A stretch of DNA of 64,000 bases from contig NZ_CP067007.1 of assembly GCF_018128925.1 (NCBI RefSeq), positions 784,164 through 848,163 on the forward strand, written 5' to 3'. The position numbers were made by a program, and so were the translations under genes. The DNA is from Nitrosopumilus sp. K4 (GTDB lineage Archaea; Thermoproteota; Nitrososphaeria; Nitrososphaerales; Nitrosopumilaceae). The notes beneath the pieces are model-generated. The model saw only the letters and a program-made list of their open reading frames with translations, did no database searches and had not been told where the DNA came from. Shown piece by piece: positions 17,465 to 24,908 of this stretch. Every line of letters begins with the position of its first letter. Position 1 is the stretch's first letter.

Positions 17465-17797
17465 TCAACTAGTGAAAGAGGACTTGCAGTGTAAGGTCAT
17501 GGCACTTCGAACATTTGCCAGATTTTGTATTTTTTTGATTAAGAATTTTTGTAAATGATTAGAGGTAATGGACTCAATCTTTGCAATAATATCATATGCG
17601 CCGCATGTCTCTTGAACTTCTTTTACATCTGTCAGAATTTTGATTTCGGACAGCACATCTCCGAGTTTTCCTTCATTACATATGATTAAGAGGTATGCAG
17701 AATTTGATGCACACATGCCAATCTTACATGTTCTACAAAGATATTCACCAGAAGAGTTTTGGCACCCACAATCACAGGTGCACGTATAATCATTCAT
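17465..17797 (-). CDS. Lrp/AsnC ligand-binding (RAM) domain with Cys-rich N-terminus
   Basis: A 110-residue protein. The first 35 residues hold eight Cys, including CTCDCGC and CRTCKIGMC, probably zinc- or metal-binding. The rest is a RAM/AsnC-type ligand domain (AYLLIICNEGKLGDVLSEI, then VKEVQETCGAYDIIAKIES), which in Lrp proteins binds small effectors. No helix-turn-helix is present, so it resembles stand-alone Lrp-like regulators with the DNA-binding part replaced by a Cys cluster. ATG 17797 overlaps the upstream microprotein stop (ATGA), and it ends the four-gene minus-strand operon. Confidence 0.8.
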   Translation of the reverse strand: MNDYTCTCDCGCQNSSGEYLCRTCKIGMCASNSAYLLIICNEGKLGDVLSEIKILTDVKEVQETCGAYDIIAKIESITSNHLQKFLIKKIQNLANVRSAMTLHCKSSFTS

Positions 17798-17889
17798 TTC
17801 TTTAAACAATTGCACCCACAATCAAACATTCCGGCTTTGCCCATGCATTGATCATGATGTTCATTGTAACATTTGTTACAAATTAGCAT
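17794..17889 (-). CDS. 31-residue Cys-rich microprotein
   Basis: Contains CNKC, then CMG, then CGCNC near the end, seven Cys plus His within 31 residues. That is enough for one or two metal sites. Its start overlaps the finger gene stop by 7 bases, and its stop overlaps the Lrp-like start by 4 bases. The CGCNC end is similar in style to the CDCGC at the start of the following protein. Confidence 0.6.
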   Translation of the reverse strand: MLICNKCYNEHHDQCMGKAGMFDCGCNCLKK

Positions 17890-17993
17890 GAGTTTTTTCC
17901 TTTTTCATGGATTTTTTCATGTTTACGTACCTCATCAAACTTGTAGGAAGTACCAATCCAATAGAAATCGCATTTACTGCATCTGTATTTCAT
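17883..17993 (-). CDS. Single C2H2 zinc-finger microprotein (copy C)
   Basis: A 36-residue protein with RCSKC, FYWIG, FDEV and HEKIH, the same finger as copies A and B but on the opposite strand. It begins directly after the TAA of the upstream microprotein at 17994. Its end overlaps the next gene by 7 bases. The finger makes up nearly all of the protein, with a final Cys as an addition. Confidence 0.75.
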   Translation of the reverse strand: MKYRCSKCDFYWIGTSYKFDEVRKHEKIHEKGKNSC

Positions 17994-18092
17994 TTATTTT
18001 CCTATTTCCTGTGCACAGTTTGATGAACATGTTGTGTCGTTGTTCAAACTTTCGTATTCTCTTCCACAATGAAGACAATTCATAAAAGACAT
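17994..18092 (-). CDS. 32-residue Cys microprotein, first gene of minus-strand unit
   Basis: A CLHC pair near residue 6 and C-SSN-C near residue 22 give four Cys in a likely zinc site. The start is ATG 18092, with an alternative ATG at 18083. A TATA-like TTTTATAG lies 21-28 bases upstream, consistent with leaderless transcription of the four overlapping genes down to 17465. Confidence 0.6.
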   Translation of the reverse strand: MSFMNCLHCGREYESLNNDTTCSSNCAQEIGK

Positions 18093-18112
18093 GTATTGTT
18101 TACACGCTTATA

Positions 18113-18120
18113 CTATAAAA
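18113..18120 (-). promoter_or_regulatory. TATA box of the minus-strand microprotein operon
   Basis: TTTTATAG read on the minus strand, 21-28 bases before the ATG at 18092. A tandem repeat at 18165 lies a further 45 bases upstream and may be an operator. Confidence 0.45.
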
Positions 18121-18164
18121 GAAGTAGAAATATTTCTAAAAAAATTACAAATTAATTTCATCTG

Positions 18165-18186
18165 AGAAACATGTAAGAAACATGTA
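18165..18186. repeat. Two tandem 11-bp copies of AGAAACATGTA
   Basis: Two exact head-to-tail copies, each containing the palindrome ACATGT. ACATGT also occurs at 18090, at the start of the minus-strand unit. The repeat lies in the divergent space between the microprotein operon and eIF1A, so it is a plausible regulator site, though unproven. Confidence 0.5.
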
Positions 18187-18337
18187 ATTTTACTACAAAA
18201 GCTGTGAAACTAGTTGAAAAACTCAAAGATAAACAACATAATTCAAGAAATATATGAAAAATCAGAATTAGAAAACATGATTAGATGAAAAATGATGCAA
18301 TACCAACACTAATAGCACAAGCAAGGTATGAAATGCG

Positions 18338-18652
18338 TTGGGAAAACGTCAAGTAAAAAATGAAAGTGCATTAAAAGAAATCAGAATGCCAGAAGAAGAA
18401 GGAGAAATGTTTGGCAGAGTAATCAAGATGATGGGGGGAGAAAACGTCATGGTAAAATGCGAAGACAATGTTGCGCGAAGAGGAAGAATCAGAGGAAAAT
18501 TGAAACGACGAGTATGGATACGAGATAACGACATAGTGATAATTGCACCTTGGGATTTTGGAAAAGAAGAGAGAGGAGACATATTATGGAGATACACATT
18601 ACCGCAAGTACAGTGGTTAAAAGAGAATAAGCATATACCATTAGATTTTTAA
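18338..18652 (+). CDS. eif1A: Translation initiation factor 1A (aIF1A)
   Basis: A 104-residue OB-fold factor that helps the small ribosomal subunit find start codons. The sequence has MPEEEGEMFGRV, the MVKCEDNVARRGRIRG strand-loop region and WIRDNDIVI, APWDF, all characteristic of aIF1A. It starts at TTG 18338. A 23-codon frame, 18285-18356, overlaps this start and may be a leader or chance. The stop is followed by an overlapping integrase fragment on the other strand. Confidence 0.95.
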   Translation: MGKRQVKNESALKEIRMPEEEGEMFGRVIKMMGGENVMVKCEDNVARRGRIRGKLKRRVWIRDNDIVIIAPWDFGKEERGDILWRYTLPQVQWLKENKHIPLDF

Positions 18653-18997
18653 AAATTTTGTAATGAGGATTGCAAACCGATCAACATCAAAGATAATAGT
18701 TAAAATCGTCAGTCTCACGGAATAGAGTGTTAAATTCAACATGGGATGAGGATGCGCAAAGTTTAACCTACAAGTCCGAGACATCATCCAATTCTTTTGA
18801 AACATCCTACTAAGAATCATCTCCAGATGTTTTCTTCTTGTTGCTTTTACAAGAGATTCCCTTACCATCAATTTATCATATCTCATTACAAGATCGATGT
18901 TTTCAGGAGACAGTTCCTTGTGTACTGCCCTCAGAATAGAGGCAATTGCACCATCATAATTATGAATTTGGAATTTTTCTGTCTGTATAGTTTGCAA
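18641..18997 (-). pseudogene. Truncated tyrosine recombinase (integrase) fragment
   Basis: The first ~63 residues (EKFQIHNYDGAIASILRAV, then LVMRYDKLMVRESL and KATRRKHLEMILSR in pieces) resemble the N-terminal SAM-like core-binding domain of archaeal phage-type integrases. After this the frame becomes non-homologous, and a shift of frame reads a few plausible residues (DVSKELDDVSDL) to a stop at 18768. The catalytic domain is absent, and the remnant runs into aIF1A. It starts 44 bases beyond the 3' end of tRNA-Ser, the usual place of a tRNA-targeting integrase. It is probably the decayed scar of an old integration. Confidence 0.55.
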
Positions 18998-19040
18998 TGT
19001 GGATAAATAGGCAATTCAGGGTATTAAACTCAAAAGTGAA

Positions 19041-19122
19041 CGCCAGGTAAGGGATTCGAACCCCTGCACGCTTGCGCGTAGCCGTTTTCGAGACGGCCGC
19101 CTTACCGCTTGGCTAACCTGGC
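19041..19122 (-). tRNA. tRNA-Ser (anticodon CGA)
   Basis: The 82-nt minus-strand cloverleaf has a 7-bp acceptor stem (GCCAGGT / ACCTGGC) with discriminator G. The anticodon arm is GCCGT-CTCGAAA-ACGGC with anticodon CGA, a long class II variable arm (TACGCGCAAGCGTG), and the T arm GGGGTTCGAATCCC. CCA is not encoded. The gene is uninterrupted. Its 3' side faces the integrase fragment. Confidence 0.96.
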
Positions 19123-19173
19123 AGTTTTATTGAGATTAACTCCATAATTAAGCAAATCTGAAACAAACAGGAT

Positions 19174-19431
19174 CTAATCTATCTCAAATAATTCATCCTG
19201 AAATCTTTTCTTGATTTGAGATTTGGATTTTTTCCATTCTTCGTCAGATACAGAGTCAGAAAAAATAGAACGAAACCCATCACAAACTAATTTTTTGCCA
19301 AATAGTTTTTTTAGTTGATTTTTTTCAGTATCAGATAAAGGAAAATATGAAATTATTGAGACGTATCCATCATTTCTTTTTATTTCAAAAATTTTATCAG
19401 TCAAACGTTTTGGCAGAACAAAATCATCCAC
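19174..19431 (-). CDS. Small hypothetical protein
   Basis: An 85-residue protein with a mixed alpha/beta pattern and a helical, Lys/Glu-rich C-terminus. No Cys pairs, signal or membrane segment of note. It reads towards the tRNA and is separated from the next minus-strand gene by 103 bases. I do not recognise it. Confidence 0.55.
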   Translation of the reverse strand: MDDFVLPKRLTDKIFEIKRNDGYVSIISYFPLSDTEKNQLKKLFGKKLVCDGFRSIFSDSVSDEEWKKSKSQIKKRFQDELFEID

Positions 19432-19534
19432 ACATGATCATTTTCAAAATATTATAAAAACCAAATTTAAGACAAGACATGATTAGAATAATTGTGTTTT
19501 TATTGTCTCATGTTATCACAAAAAAAGATCGCAA

Positions 19535-19729
19535 TTATTTTTTCTTCTTGATGAATCCAACAGAAATCAAAACAACACCAACAAGAATCCAGCCTATTGC
19601 ATATCCAGAAATATCTTCTTGAAAGCTTACCGTTTCAGAAGCACCTGCGTTTAAGGCAAAACTTATGAATCCGCCAAGAACAAAGCTAATTCCTGCCCAA
19701 AGAAACCAATTTTGCATAAAATAAGTCAT
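19535..19729 (-). CDS. Small two-helix membrane protein
   Basis: A 64-residue protein with transmembrane helices at about 8-28 and 42-59 and a KKKK end that is probably cytoplasmic (positive-inside rule). It lies divergent from FEN1 across 78 bases. Function unknown. Confidence 0.65.
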   Translation of the reverse strand: MTYFMQNWFLWAGISFVLGGFISFALNAGASETVSFQEDISGYAIGWILVGVVLISVGFIKKKK

Positions 19730-19807
19730 AATTCTTAGAATATTGGTATTTGCCTTAATTCAAATCAATGATAAACACAAAATACTGCAAAAAACAGTCT
19801 CAAAGTA

Positions 19808-20830
19808 ATGGGTCTGAATCTGAAAGGACTAGTAGACAAAGAAAAAACAAAGTTAGAGTCATTTGCAAACAAAGTCATAGCAATTGATGCATACAATGCA
19901 ATTTACCAATTTTTGGCTATAATCCGAGGTCCAGATGGCATGCAATTATCAGATTCAGAGGGGAGAATCACCAGTCATCTGAGTGGATTATTGTATAGAA
20001 ATATCAATTTCTTGTCTCTAGGAATAAAACCAGTGTATGTATTTGATGGAAAACCACCGTCACTAAAGACAGCAGAGATAGAAAGAAGAAAGCAGATCAA
20101 AAAGGATGCTACTGTAAAATATGAAAAAGCCATTGCAGAGGGAAATCTAGAAGATGCAAGAAAATTTGCACAGCAGACAACAAGCATGAAAGATGGCATG
20201 GTAGAAGACTCTAAGACGCTTTTGAAGCATTTTGGAATTCCATATATTGATGCACCATCAGAAGGAGAAGCAACTGCAGCACATTTGACAAACACAGGAC
20301 AGGCATATGCATCTGCAAGTCAAGATTACGATTCAATTTTGTTTGGTGCAAAAAGACTAGTAAGGAATTTTACAAACAGTGGAAGAAGAAAAATTCCAAA
20401 CAGAAATAGCTACATAGACATAGAACCAGAAATTATCGAAACACAGAAAATTCTAGATTCATTAGAAATTACAAGAGAAGAGTTAGTAGATGTAGGTATT
20501 TTGATCGGTACTGATTTTAATCCAGATGGTTTTGAAAGAATAGGCCCAAAGACAGCATTGAAAATGATCAAACAGCATTCAAGACTAGAAGACATTCCGC
20601 AAATACAAGAACAATTAAACGAAATAGACTACGAGCAAATCAGAAAAATATTCCTAGAGCCACAAGTGGCAAAAGTAGAGGAAATAAAATTTGACGAAGT
20701 CAACTATAATGCAATAACAAATTATCTAGTAAATGAGAGGAGTTTTTCAGAAGACAGAATTCAATCTTCCCTGAATAGATTAAAAAAAGCACTAGAAAAG
20801 AAAAGCCAAAATCTAGATCAGTGGTTCTAG
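19808..20830 (+). CDS. fen: Flap endonuclease 1
   Basis: A structure-specific nuclease that removes 5' flaps in lagging-strand maturation and repair. The 340 residues match archaeal FEN1. The N-domain metal residues lie in [11 protein letters not shown] and VFDGKPP, and the I-domain acids in SEGEAEAA-like [22 protein letters not shown] and GTDFNPDG. The C-terminus QNLDQWF is a canonical PCNA-interacting box. Start is ATG 19808. Confidence 0.97.
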   Translation: MGLNLKGLVDKEKTKLESFANKVIAIDAYNAIYQFLAIIRGPDGMQLSDSEGRITSHLSGLLYRNINFLSLGIKPVYVFDGKPPSLKTAEIERRKQIKKDATVKYEKAIAEGNLEDARKFAQQTTSMKDGMVEDSKTLLKHFGIPYIDAPSEGEATAAHLTNTGQAYASASQDYDSILFGAKRLVRNFTNSGRRKIPNRNSYIDIEPEIIETQKILDSLEITREELVDVGILIGTDFNPDGFERIGPKTALKMIKQHSRLEDIPQIQEQLNEIDYEQIRKIFLEPQVAKVEEIKFDEVNYNAITNYLVNERSFSEDRIQSSLNRLKKALEKKSQNLDQWF

Positions 20831-20871
20831 TCAGATTTTAATTTAATAATAAGACAAATGAAATCAGAAAA

Positions 20872-21405
20872 GTGCAGCAAACAGAAGCAAGAAAAATTCT
20901 AAAAGATGCCCCAATCATGTGGAGAAGGGTAAATTCTATCGGCGTAATTTTAGATTGTAATTCAACATATGCTGCAAAAATAGGATATGCAAAATCGGAG
21001 ATTCTGGGCAGACCAGTATTCGAACACGTTCCAAAAGAATCATGGGAGGCCATGAATGAGTCTCTAAAAACATGGTTTGAGACAGGAAAGGTATCTGAAA
21101 GAAAGATTAAGTTCAAAAAACAAAACGGGGATGAATTTCCTGGACTGTTGCAGGCAACAAGCTTGTATGACAAGAAAGGGGAGTTGATTGGAAGTAACAC
21201 TGTGATTTTTGACATCAATGATTTGACAGACCAAAAAATCGAAGAGTTGGAAAAGTATTTCAAAGATGCCAAAAAGCGATTAGATGAGATTAAAAAAACA
21301 GAGTACGACAAACTCGATGAAAATTCAAAATCAGAGTATGACGGGTTAAAGAAGATGTTCGATATGCTAATAGACACAGATCTTAAAGAATTACGAAATG
21401 AATAG
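20872..21405 (+). CDS. PAS domain protein
   Basis: A 177-residue soluble protein. Residues about 8-125 form a PAS fold (SIGVILDCNSTYAAKIGYAKSEILGRPVFEHV in short segments, then a typical ANATSLYD-like strand at the end), and the C-terminus is a charged helix. There is no kinase, cyclase or DNA-binding domain, so it likely senses a ligand or redox state and passes it to another protein. GTG start. It follows FEN1 by 42 bases and is convergent with acs. Confidence 0.85.
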   Translation: MQQTEARKILKDAPIMWRRVNSIGVILDCNSTYAAKIGYAKSEILGRPVFEHVPKESWEAMNESLKTWFETGKVSERKIKFKKQNGDEFPGLLQATSLYDKKGELIGSNTVIFDINDLTDQKIEELEKYFKDAKKRLDEIKKTEYDKLDENSKSEYDGLKKMFDMLIDTDLKELRNE

Positions 21406-23325
21406 TCATTTTTTCATAGATTTTTGTAACTCTTCAAAAGCATTTTGAACTTCGGTTACTGCTGCGCCATCTTCAAGAGTGCTGACATCACCAATTTTGT
21501 CATTGCTTGCAATTGCTTTGAGCAGCCTGCGCATTATTTTACCACTACGAGTTTTAGGAAGTTTTGAAACAAAATAAATTTCCTTAGGAGTTGCAATTGC
21601 ACCAATATCATTTCTGATTTTTGCAATTAATTCTTTTTTTAATTCAGTAGAAGGTTTAGAGCAATTTTCTTTTAAGACAACAAACGAAATAATAACCTCA
21701 CCCTTGACCTCATCTGGAATGCCACATACTGCCGATTCAGCAACATCTTCATGAGATACAATACAACTTTCAAGCTCAGCGGTACCAATTCGATGTCCTG
21801 CAACCTTTAGCACATCATCGGCACGACCAAGTAGCCAAAAATAACCATCTTCATCTTTAATTGCATAGTCACCAGGATAGTAACAGTTTTTGTATTTTGA
21901 CCAGTAAACATTTTTGTATTTTTCATCATCGCCCCACAATGTCAAAAGCATTCCAGGCCACGGTTTTTTGATTACAAGATATCCTTTGGTGTTTGCAGGA
22001 ACATCATCCCCTTTTTCATCAACTACAGATATGAACACTCCAGGAACAGGGTTTGTGCCTGAACCGGGTTTTAGTGGAATTGTTTCTAGGCCAGGAAGAG
22101 GAGAAATCATCATTCCACCTGTTTCTGTTTGCCACCATGTATCAATAATCGGACATTTTTCTTTTCCAATTACACGGTAATACCATTTCCAAACCTCAGG
22201 ATTTATCGGCTCACCAACTGTTCCAAGTAATCTAATTGAGGATAGATCAAATGAATTTGGAATATCATCACCAAATTTCATAAACATTCTCAGTGCAGTA
22301 GGTGTTGTGTAAAATATAGAAACTTTGTATTTTTGGATCACATCCCACATTCTAGATGCATCAGGGAAATCAGGAGCACCTTCGTACATAACTTCTGTTG
22401 CGCCATGCAAAAGCGGGGCATACACAACATAGCTGTGTCCCGTAACCCATCCAATATCAGCAGTACAGAAGAACACATCAGAGTCTTTGATGTCAAATGC
22501 CCATTTGAAAGTAGAATGTAGATGTGTAAGATACCCACCAGTGCCATGTAATACACCTTTTGGTTTTCCAGTAGTACCAGAAGTATAAAGGATGTAAAGA
22601 GGATGTAAGCTGTCAAGAGGTTCTGCCTCGCAGTTTTCCGATGCATTATTCATCAAATCTTTCCAAAGTTTATCTTTTTGATTAATTGTGATTTGGTTTT
22701 TTGTCCTTTCTAAAACAATAACATTTTTTACAAAATCAAAATCTTTTATTGCTTCATCAACAACATCTTTTAGTTTTACAATATTGCCCCTTCGATAACC
22801 ACCATCAGCAGTGATCACAATTTTTGATTTAGAGTCATCTATTCTGTCTCTAATTGATGATGCACTAAATCCAGAAAACACTACTGTATGAGTTGCCCCA
22901 ATTCTAGAACATGCAAGCATTGCAATTGGAAGCTCTGGCACCATTGGAAGATAAATTGTGACACGGTCTTCTTTTTCTACGCCTAGTGATTTTAGAGCAT
23001 TTGCAAGTTTTTGGACCTGAACCCACAAATCACGATAGGTCAATGTTCTTGACTCGCCATTTTCCCCTTCCCACAGAATTGCTGGTTTTGATGCTCGTTT
23101 TTCCTGATGAACGTCCAAGGCATTGTAGGAGGCGTTGATTTTTCCACCAACAAACCATTTTGCAAAGGGAGGATCCCAATCCAAAACATTGTTCCATTTT
23201 GAAAACCAATGGAGGGATTCGGCCTGTTTTCCCCAAAAAGACACAAAATCAGATTCGGCTGATTTTCGAGTCTCAGTATCATAATTTCCAAGCCCAATTT
23301 CATAGGTTTCAGGCATAAAAAACAA
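21406..23325 (-). CDS. acs: Acetyl-CoA synthetase (AMP-forming)
   Basis: Activates acetate, or related short acyl groups, to the CoA thioester. The 639-residue enzyme has the P-loop YTSGTTGKPKG, the WWQTETGG, YPGDYAIKDEDGYFWLLGRADD and KVAGHRIGTAE motifs, and the C-terminal acetylatable lysine in PKTRSGKIMRRLL. The start could be ATG at 23325 or three codons later at MPETYEI. In an autotroph it may also serve the 3-hydroxypropionate/4-hydroxybutyrate cycle as a propionyl- or 3-hydroxypropionyl-CoA synthetase; sequence alone cannot tell. Confidence 0.93.
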   Translation of the reverse strand: MFFMPETYEIGLGNYDTETRKSAESDFVSFWGKQAESLHWFSKWNNVLDWDPPFAKWFVGGKINASYNALDVHQEKRASKPAILWEGENGESRTLTYRDLWVQVQKLANALKSLGVEKEDRVTIYLPMVPELPIAMLACSRIGATHTVVFSGFSASSIRDRIDDSKSKIVITADGGYRRGNIVKLKDVVDEAIKDFDFVKNVIVLERTKNQITINQKDKLWKDLMNNASENCEAEPLDSLHPLYILYTSGTTGKPKGVLHGTGGYLTHLHSTFKWAFDIKDSDVFFCTADIGWVTGHSYVVYAPLLHGATEVMYEGAPDFPDASRMWDVIQKYKVSIFYTTPTALRMFMKFGDDIPNSFDLSSIRLLGTVGEPINPEVWKWYYRVIGKEKCPIIDTWWQTETGGMMISPLPGLETIPLKPGSGTNPVPGVFISVVDEKGDDVPANTKGYLVIKKPWPGMLLTLWGDDEKYKNVYWSKYKNCYYPGDYAIKDEDGYFWLLGRADDVLKVAGHRIGTAELESCIVSHEDVAESAVCGIPDEVKGEVIISFVVLKENCSKPSTELKKELIAKIRNDIGAIATPKEIYFVSKLPKTRSGKIMRRLLKAIASNDKIGDVSTLEDGAAVTEVQNAFEELQKSMKK

Positions 23326-23449
23326 AGGAACCCAAACTTTCTAAATGTTAATGATGTTTTTATTTAAAAACAGAATTCGTGCCTGAAAATTAATGTGTAA
23401 TTCAAATTACAAACACCTGATTAAGTACTAAATAGATCTACTAATTTTC

Positions 23450-23533
23450 ATGATGGATGAAAAACTAGAACCAGAAATGAACGAATTGTTAAAAATGACA
23501 GAGGCAGTTTTCACAAAACTAAGAAAAATATAG
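23450..23533 (+). CDS. Possible 27-residue acidic peptide
   Basis: A short ORF with two in-frame ATGs, encoding a helical acidic start and a basic end (KLRKI). It lies between convergent-facing genes acs and cdvA. Low support; it may be chance. Confidence 0.25.
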   Translation: MMDEKLEPEMNELLKMTEAVFTKLRKI

Positions 23534-23578
23534 AATATTCTCAAAAAAATCCATTAAAAATTAGAAAAAGGAAAAAAA

Positions 23579-24457
23579 TTATTGTGCTTCCATTCTAGCA
23601 AGCCAGTCGTTATCGTTGTTGTCATCTGATGTGTCTGCTGTCACCTGTTGGGGTGGTTCTGGAATTGTTGGTAGTGCTTCAGTTTCAGTTGGAGGTTCTG
23701 GTATTTTGGATTGAGCCTCAACCTCAAGAGGGGTTTCTGAAGATTCTGGTACTGGTTCTGTTGGTGCCTCTGGAAGGCTGGTCTGAACTACTTGTTCAGA
23801 ATTGTCCAGATATGAAACGGCTGATTCCTGTAGATGTTTTTGTGGAGGGGCAATAGTACTCTGAACTTCCATATCAAGATCTGAAATTCTTCTTTGTACG
23901 TTTGAGATTTCTGCAGTTTCGTGAGTAACATGCTCAATTACTTCAGTTGTGCATGATTTCACGGTCTCAAATGTTGCATCGGAGATTTCATTACTCTTGT
24001 ATTGTACTTTTGCATCAAATAGTAACATCTTTGCAGACTTCATTTGTTCATCTAACTCGGTCAATCTTGCCTCAAGTTTGGCTTTGATTTCACGTTCTGT
24101 CTCATCTAACGATACAAGTTTGGACTTGTATTTTTCATGAATTATTTCTGCATCTACTTTCATGTCATCGTTTTCAGAAACAATATCAATCAGAGCCTTT
24201 AGACGACGTAGAGTTAGTTGTTTTTCACGTAGAAGTCTTTGTGAGTCTAGTCTCCATCTTGGAATAAAAATAACAACATCGCCTTGAACTACTAGTTGCT
24301 CATACTGGATTTGCTGTAATCCTTGAGAACCGCAGTCAATGCCTACTGATTGGATGCTTCCATCGATGTCAGTTATTGTTCCAACGACTTTACCCATGAA
24401 TGTACCGTACATGTCTTTGACGTTCTTACCGATAATATCGATATCGTCGTGGGTCAT
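23579..24457 (-). CDS. cdvA: Cell division protein CdvA
   Basis: The archaeal division scaffold that assembles on the membrane and recruits ESCRT-III-like CdvB. The 292-residue protein has an N-terminal PRC-barrel (DIIGKNVKDMYGTFMGKVVG, then IQSVGIDCG), a long coiled coil (about 85-200) and a Pro/Glu/Thr-rich linker. The extreme C-terminus DWLARMEAQ is probably the segment that binds the ESCRT-III winged helix. ATG 24457 was preferred over 24490, which adds 11 residues. CdvB and CdvC are not nearby, as expected in thaumarchaea, where cdvA is separated. Confidence 0.92.
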   Translation of the reverse strand: MTHDDIDIIGKNVKDMYGTFMGKVVGTITDIDGSIQSVGIDCGSQGLQQIQYEQLVVQGDVVIFIPRWRLDSQRLLREKQLTLRRLKALIDIVSENDDMKVDAEIIHEKYKSKLVSLDETEREIKAKLEARLTELDEQMKSAKMLLFDAKVQYKSNEISDATFETVKSCTTEVIEHVTHETAEISNVQRRISDLDMEVQSTIAPPQKHLQESAVSYLDNSEQVVQTSLPEAPTEPVPESSETPLEVEAQSKIPEPPTETEALPTIPEPPQQVTADTSDDNNDNDWLARMEAQ

Positions 24458-24591
24458 GTGTAGTTCTTTAGAGATACGTATAACCCACAAAGGGTTAGTA
24501 AGGTTTCTAGTTTTAGTAAGATTATTTTTACCAACTAAAAATCACAGATTGATTGAGAAATTTTAAAATCCTATGAGAAAAAAACAATAGC

Positions 24592-24876
24592 ATGATTCAG
24601 CGTGAAGAACTAGAACAAATTTTGTACTTTGTCTCAAAAAGATGGATTGACATTACAAAGGAACCAAACAATAAAGCGATGGAAACACTTCCAAGTAATT
24701 TTTGGATGAATTCAGTCGGAGGAAAAGCTGGAAAAGGAAGATGGGTAACTGCATTGATGTACACAGAAAATGAAGCAGATGCAAATGCATTCAAAGAAGT
24801 CTTGCTAAGATGGCAGGCTAAAGGAAATGAAAAAAACCAATCACCCGATCTAATTCAAATTGGAAAAAAGAAATAG
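24592..24876 (+). CDS. Conserved small protein, unknown
   Basis: A 94-residue soluble protein with a mixed alpha/beta pattern and Trp-rich motifs (KRWIDIT, NFWMNSV, RWVTALMY). A basic tail ends it. It lies 32 bases before the tandem ThyX gene and may be cotranscribed with it. I do not recognise a family. Confidence 0.65.
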   Translation: MIQREELEQILYFVSKRWIDITKEPNNKAMETLPSNFWMNSVGGKAGKGRWVTALMYTENEADANAFKEVLLRWQAKGNEKNQSPDLIQIGKKK

Positions 24877-24908
24877 ACTATTAATAATTGGGAATAATGT
24901 AAAAGTCA

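Noticed and set aside
17873-18085. 70-codon plus-strand ORF, Phe/Ile rich
   Set aside because: Antisense to the minus-strand microprotein operon, which has consistent Cys patterns and overlaps.
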